Assembly: GCA_027604665.1 (NCBI GenBank)
Contig: JADGIZ010000613.1
Coordinates: 1 to 11,118 of the forward strand
Length of the DNA stretch: 11,118 nucleotides
Reading direction: 5' to 3'
Origin: Polyrhizophydium stewartii
Taxonomy: Eukaryota > Chytridiomycota > Chytridiomycetes > Rhizophydiales
Positions 8,577-11,118 of the stretch are shown here, in pieces. The notes beneath the pieces were generated by a model. The model had not been told where the DNA came from. It did no database searches and saw only the letters and a program-made list of their open reading frames with translations. Positions within the stretch are counted from its first letter, which is position 1; every line of letters begins with the position of its first letter. Both the position numbers and the translations under genes were made by a program.

Positions 8577-9503
8577 ATGTCGGGCAGCATCAACCCCAAC
8601 GAGGACTTTGCTGGGCAGCTCAAGGTGCTGGCGTCGATGGGCTTCACGGACATGCCGCTGAACCGCCGCGCGCTGCGGCAGTCCATGGGCCGTGTGAACC
8701 AGGCCATCGACCTGATTGTTGCCGGGGAGGTCGTGGACGACACGCCGGCGGCCGGCGCTGGCGGGCACGGCGCCGAGGACCGCCCGCTTGCCGAGATGTA
8801 CGTGCGCACGTCGCACCCCGGCGGCTCGGTCTTCCGCCCTGTTGCGCCCGGCGCCGCGCACCAGCAGCCGCCGCAGGACAGCAGCCTGCCGATGTTCATC
8901 TTCCCGGTGCTCGACCCGCTGCAGCAGGACAAGGTGCTGCAGCTCGCCGGCCTGGGCTTCAACGACGAGGGTCGCATCCGCCATGCGCTGCACAAGAGCA
9001 AGTGGAACGTCGAGGTCGCTGCGGGTCTTCTGCTCGAGGACTATGGCAGCCTCGACTCGGGCTTTTCGGGAACCCCCCTGCCTTCCGCTGGCGGCCAGGT
9101 GCAGTTCCAGTATCGGCCGCAGCAGCACCAGGGCCAGTCGCACTTCCAGCAGCCGCATCAGCCGCATCAGCCGCATCAGCAGCAGCAGCAGCCATACCAC
9201 CATCCGCAGACCCAGCACCGCAGCGCCGATCCGTACTCGGCGCTGCGGTCCGTTCAGCCGACCGAGCGCTTCTCATACACATCGGGCCCTGGCGCAAGTG
9301 GTGCGGCTGTGCAAGCCGCTCCCGCCAGTCACAGCAGCGCACACAACCCGTTTGGCGGCAGCCCATCGGCCGCGCGCTCGCCGCCGCAGCCGTCGCTGCC
9401 TGCCCGCCCGGCAGCAGCGATCTCGTCCTCGAACCGGTACACCTCGACTCAGAAGCAGGTGCTCACCGAGTTTGATCCCTTCTCGGACGACAACAGGATC
9501 TGA
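8577..9503 (+). CDS. Two-UBA-domain protein with NPF and DPF motifs, possible endocytic ubiquitin adaptor
   Basis: Intronless, 308 aa, stop TGA. The ATG at 8577 is chosen because it opens just before the first UBA domain; the frame runs further upstream but only across the divergent spacer and opposite the selenoprotein gene. UBA-like domain 1 spans about 11-50, with the MGF loop at 21-23. UBA-like domain 2 spans about 114-155, with LGF at 126-128 and a W143 helix. Residues 170-290 are disordered and Gln/His/Pro/Ser-rich, including (QPH)3Q5. NPF (257-259) is the EH-domain ligand motif, SLPARPAA is a possible SH3 ligand and DPF (300-302) is an AP-2/clathrin-adaptor-type motif near the C-terminus. 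UBA domains bind ubiquitin, so the combination suggests an adaptor that links ubiquitinated cargo to endocytic scaffolds. This is inferred from motifs, and no named family was recognised. Confidence 0.8.
   Translation: MSGSINPNEDFAGQLKVLASMGFTDMPLNRRALRQSMGRVNQAIDLIVAGEVVDDTPAAGAGGHGAEDRPLAEMYVRTSHPGGSVFRPVAPGAAHQQPPQDSSLPMFIFPVLDPLQQDKVLQLAGLGFNDEGRIRHALHKSKWNVEVAAGLLLEDYGSLDSGFSGTPLPSAGGQVQFQYRPQQHQGQSHFQQPHQPHQPHQQQQQPYHHPQTQHRSADPYSALRSVQPTERFSYTSGPGASGAAVQAAPASHSSAHNPFGGSPSAARSPPQPSLPARPAAAISSSNRYTSTQKQVLTEFDPFSDDNRI
9150..9191 (+). repeat. Tandem CAGCCGCAT x3 followed by CAG x5
   Basis: A 9-bp unit (CAG CCG CAT) repeats three times at 9150-9176 and runs into five CAG triplets at 9177-9191. 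It encodes QPHQPHQPH and QQQQQ in the disordered part of the UBA protein. This is a likely site of length variation. Confidence 0.9.
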
Positions 9504-9735
9504 GCGGGCGTCCGCGACCGCCAGAGGCCTGCTTGGCAAGCACCGCAAAGACAGCAGATGGCCGCTGCGCCGTGCACGCTTACATGCGAGGCCACCCCGA
9601 AAATACACGAATTGCACAGTTGCCCGACTGGCGAGCGAACCATGATTGGATCTTTATCGGCGCACAAAGCTGGGATGGAGAGGGCCGAGCCACTGGCGGT
9701 GTGCACGGCCCCCCGCCCGCGCGGCGCTGGTGCGC
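9504..9735. other. 232-bp convergent intergenic region
   Basis: Tail-to-tail spacer between the UBA gene stop and the adenosine kinase stop, holding both 3' UTRs. It is less GC-rich around 9595-9670. No tRNA, other RNA gene or conserved frame was recognised. Confidence 0.6.
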
Positions 9736-10924
9736 TTAGGCCTTGAAGGAGAAGGTGTGCGGCTCCGACGGGTACGACGGGCCCGAGCGCTGGATAACGA
9801 CGTGGGCGACGTAGTGGCCCGCGGCGACCGACTGCTCGACCGAGTGGCCCTGGACGTACTGCGACAGGAAGCCACCGACAAAGGCGTCGCCGGCGCCGTT
9901 GGTGTCGACAATGTCCTTGACGTCAATGGGGATGATGGGGAAGGTCTTGGTGGTGCCGTTGTAGGCGATGACGGTGGGCTGGGCGCCGTGAGTGAAGACG
10001 ACGAGGCGCGGGCGCAGGGTGTTGGCCTTGGGGAGGGCGGCGACCTTGAGCGCGATCTCGCCGAGGTCCGTGGTGCCAAAGTTGTTGGCGGTCGAGAAGG
10101 CCTCGGCCTCGGCCTCGTTGCCTGGATGTGCTTTGTCAGCAGCTCGAACAAAAAGGCGGCGTGAGGCGCGGGACGACCCGGCGGCCGACGCCGCGTCGCG
10201 GCGGCCGCGGGGCGGACGGCATGCGGGCACGCGGGCGGGCGGACGGCATGCGGGCAGCGTGGCGGCGGGACGCACCGAAAACAACGTCGGCGTACTGCAG
10301 CAGCTCGCCGAGCTGCTGGCCAAAGAACTGCGGGATGAACGGCGCCGACAGGTTGATCGAGACAACCTTGTTGGCCTCGGCGGCGTGCTTGGCGATCTTG
10401 AGCGCCGACGGCGGCGAGACGGTCAGGAAGTAGCCGCCAATGTAGAAGTAGCGGGCGTGCTCGACGAGTGCCCAGATATCCGGGCGCTCGAGGTGGTCGA
10501 TCGAGAAGCAGTTGGCGGCCTGCAGGTCCGTGACGAGGCAGCGCTGGATGCCCGTGATCAAGACGGCGCACTTGCCCGTCGGCGTGCCCTCGAGCACCTG
10601 GTACTCGGTGCGGAGGCCGTCCTTGGCGGCGACCTGCGACAGCGTCTCGGCCTCCTTGTCCTTGCCGACGGCGCCGAGGTAGACGGTCGACTTGGGGGGC
10701 AGCAGCCACTGCGCGCCGCGCAGCGTGTTCTGGGCGGCGCCGCCGGCAATGTATTGCACCTGGTAGTCGCGCGTGAGCTCGCCGTAGAGCGGCTTGTGCT
10801 TGTCCTCGGCGAGGATGGCGTCGTTGCCCTTGAGGCCGTACTTGGCGAGCAGCTCGGGCTTGACGACGGCCGAGATGTCGAGCAGCGGGTTCTCAATGCC
10901 CAGGAGGATGTACTCGTTCGACAT
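9736..10924 (-). CDS. ADO1: Adenosine kinase (PfkB/ribokinase family)
   Basis: Exons are 10924..10276 and 10121..9736, with a 154-bp phase-1 intron (donor GTGCGT, GCTGAC branch-like site, acceptor ATCCAG); 344 aa, the usual length. The enzyme phosphorylates adenosine to AMP with ATP in the cytosol or nucleus. It salvages purine and removes the adenosine released by S-adenosylhomocysteine hydrolysis, keeping methylation running. Visible motifs are ENPLLDIS (11-18), containing the substrate-binding Asp16, and AGGAAQNT (60-67), the first PfkB signature. Others are FLTVSPPS, SINLSAPFI, FGNEAEAEAF (join restored exactly across the intron) and DTNGAGDAF (289-297), which carries the anion hole and the catalytic Asp295. 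No key residue is missing. The start lies immediately before the conserved N-terminus. The symbol follows the yeast gene (ADK in animals). Confidence 0.95.
10210..10256. repeat. 27-bp-period direct repeat inside the adenosine kinase intron
   Basis: Two identical 20-bp copies (10210-10229 and 10237-10256) beginning GGGCGGACGG are separated by 7 bp. They lie inside the 154-bp intron (10275..10122). Each copy contains GCATGC. The duplication probably explains why this intron is the longest in the window. Confidence 0.85.
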
Positions 10925-11101
10925 GGCGGGGGTGGCTGGCAGTTGGGCTGGGAAGACGTCTCAGAAGAAAATCCTTATTAGAGTGCAGAAACCGGCGCAA
11001 GGACTGTGGGCGCTGCTGGATCTGAACATCGCCAGCGATCTCTGTTAAAGCACATGAAATGCACAATGAAATTTCCTTCACCCCGTTTCCGATAAGAGGT
11101 C
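10925..11101. promoter_or_regulatory. Upstream region of adenosine kinase, perhaps a divergent promoter
   Basis: This is the most AT-rich stretch of the window. It includes a TTATTAGA run (10975-10982) about 50 bp upstream of the kinase ATG and a GACGTC palindrome core (10955-10960) resembling a CRE half-pair. Either could be promoter elements; neither is proven. Confidence 0.35.
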
Positions 11102-11118
11102 ATGAGCGCCAGTGGGCC
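11102..11118 (+). CDS. Possible start of a divergent gene, cut by the right edge
   Basis: An ATG at 11102 opens a frame reading M-S-A-S-G to the window end, 177 bp from the divergent adenosine kinase start. Only five full codons are visible, so no identity can be given, and the ATG may be chance. Confidence 0.15.

Noticed and set aside
8037..9218. 393-codon open minus-strand frame ending at the TGA at 8037, as an ordinary protein
   Set aside because: Upstream of 8489 it only mirrors the UBA gene in GC-rich DNA. The TGA is not the end, since SELENOH homology continues directly after it.
10210..10256. CRISPR-like repeat
   Set aside because: Only two copies with a 7-bp spacer inside a spliced nuclear intron; a simple tandem duplication.
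9992..10981. 329-codon plus-strand ORF
   Set aside because: Antisense to adenosine kinase and its intron; Arg/Leu/Val-rich shadow.

Overview
The window looks like nuclear DNA of a GC-rich, compact, intron-containing fungal genome. It carries a full YME2 gene (an inner-membrane RRM/AAA+ family known from fungi), a large mitochondrial-type pentatricopeptide protein and a eukaryotic adenosine kinase. Introns are short (63-154 bp), mostly with GTGCG donors and CTGAC-like branch sites. A selenoprotein H gene with an in-frame UGA points to an early-branching (chytrid- or zoopagomycete-like) lineage, because Dikarya are known to lack selenocysteine. That placement is inference.

Layout from left to right: (1) minus strand 617..85, a short secretory or ER-lumenal protein, tentatively TRAP-alpha/IRC22-like, probably running off the left edge through another intron. 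(2) Minus strand 4062..783, YME2 in eight exons (901 aa). (3) Plus strand 4088..7526, a PPR protein in two exons (1119 aa); its start codon is only 25 bp from that of YME2, head to head. (4) Minus strand 8489..7707, selenoprotein H in two exons (239 aa), with UGA at 8039..8037 in the family's CxxU motif and a SECIS-like hairpin in its 3' UTR at about 7658..7566. (5) Plus strand 8577..9503, a two-UBA-domain protein with NPF and DPF motifs, divergent from the selenoprotein gene by 87 bp. (6) Minus strand 10924..9736, adenosine kinase in two exons (344 aa). (7) A possible plus-strand gene start at 11102, cut by the right edge.

The main discovery is the selenoprotein. Read through one UGA, the minus-strand frame gives a continuous match to the SELENOH/Rdx fold: the CTSU redox motif, an NPTKPR block and, after a 63-bp intron, a WNGLKKGPPRK block. 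UGA is an ordinary stop in at least three neighbouring genes, so this is local recoding and not a variant code. Gene finders would be expected to truncate this protein, or to splice the UGA out through an available in-frame 51-nt pseudo-intron.

The genes do not form one pathway. YME2 and the PPR protein probably both serve mitochondrial nucleic-acid maintenance or expression and share a tiny divergent promoter. The remaining genes are housekeeping or regulatory. Splice sites were inferred by eye from frame continuity, GT/AG ends and remembered family sequences; no search was run.
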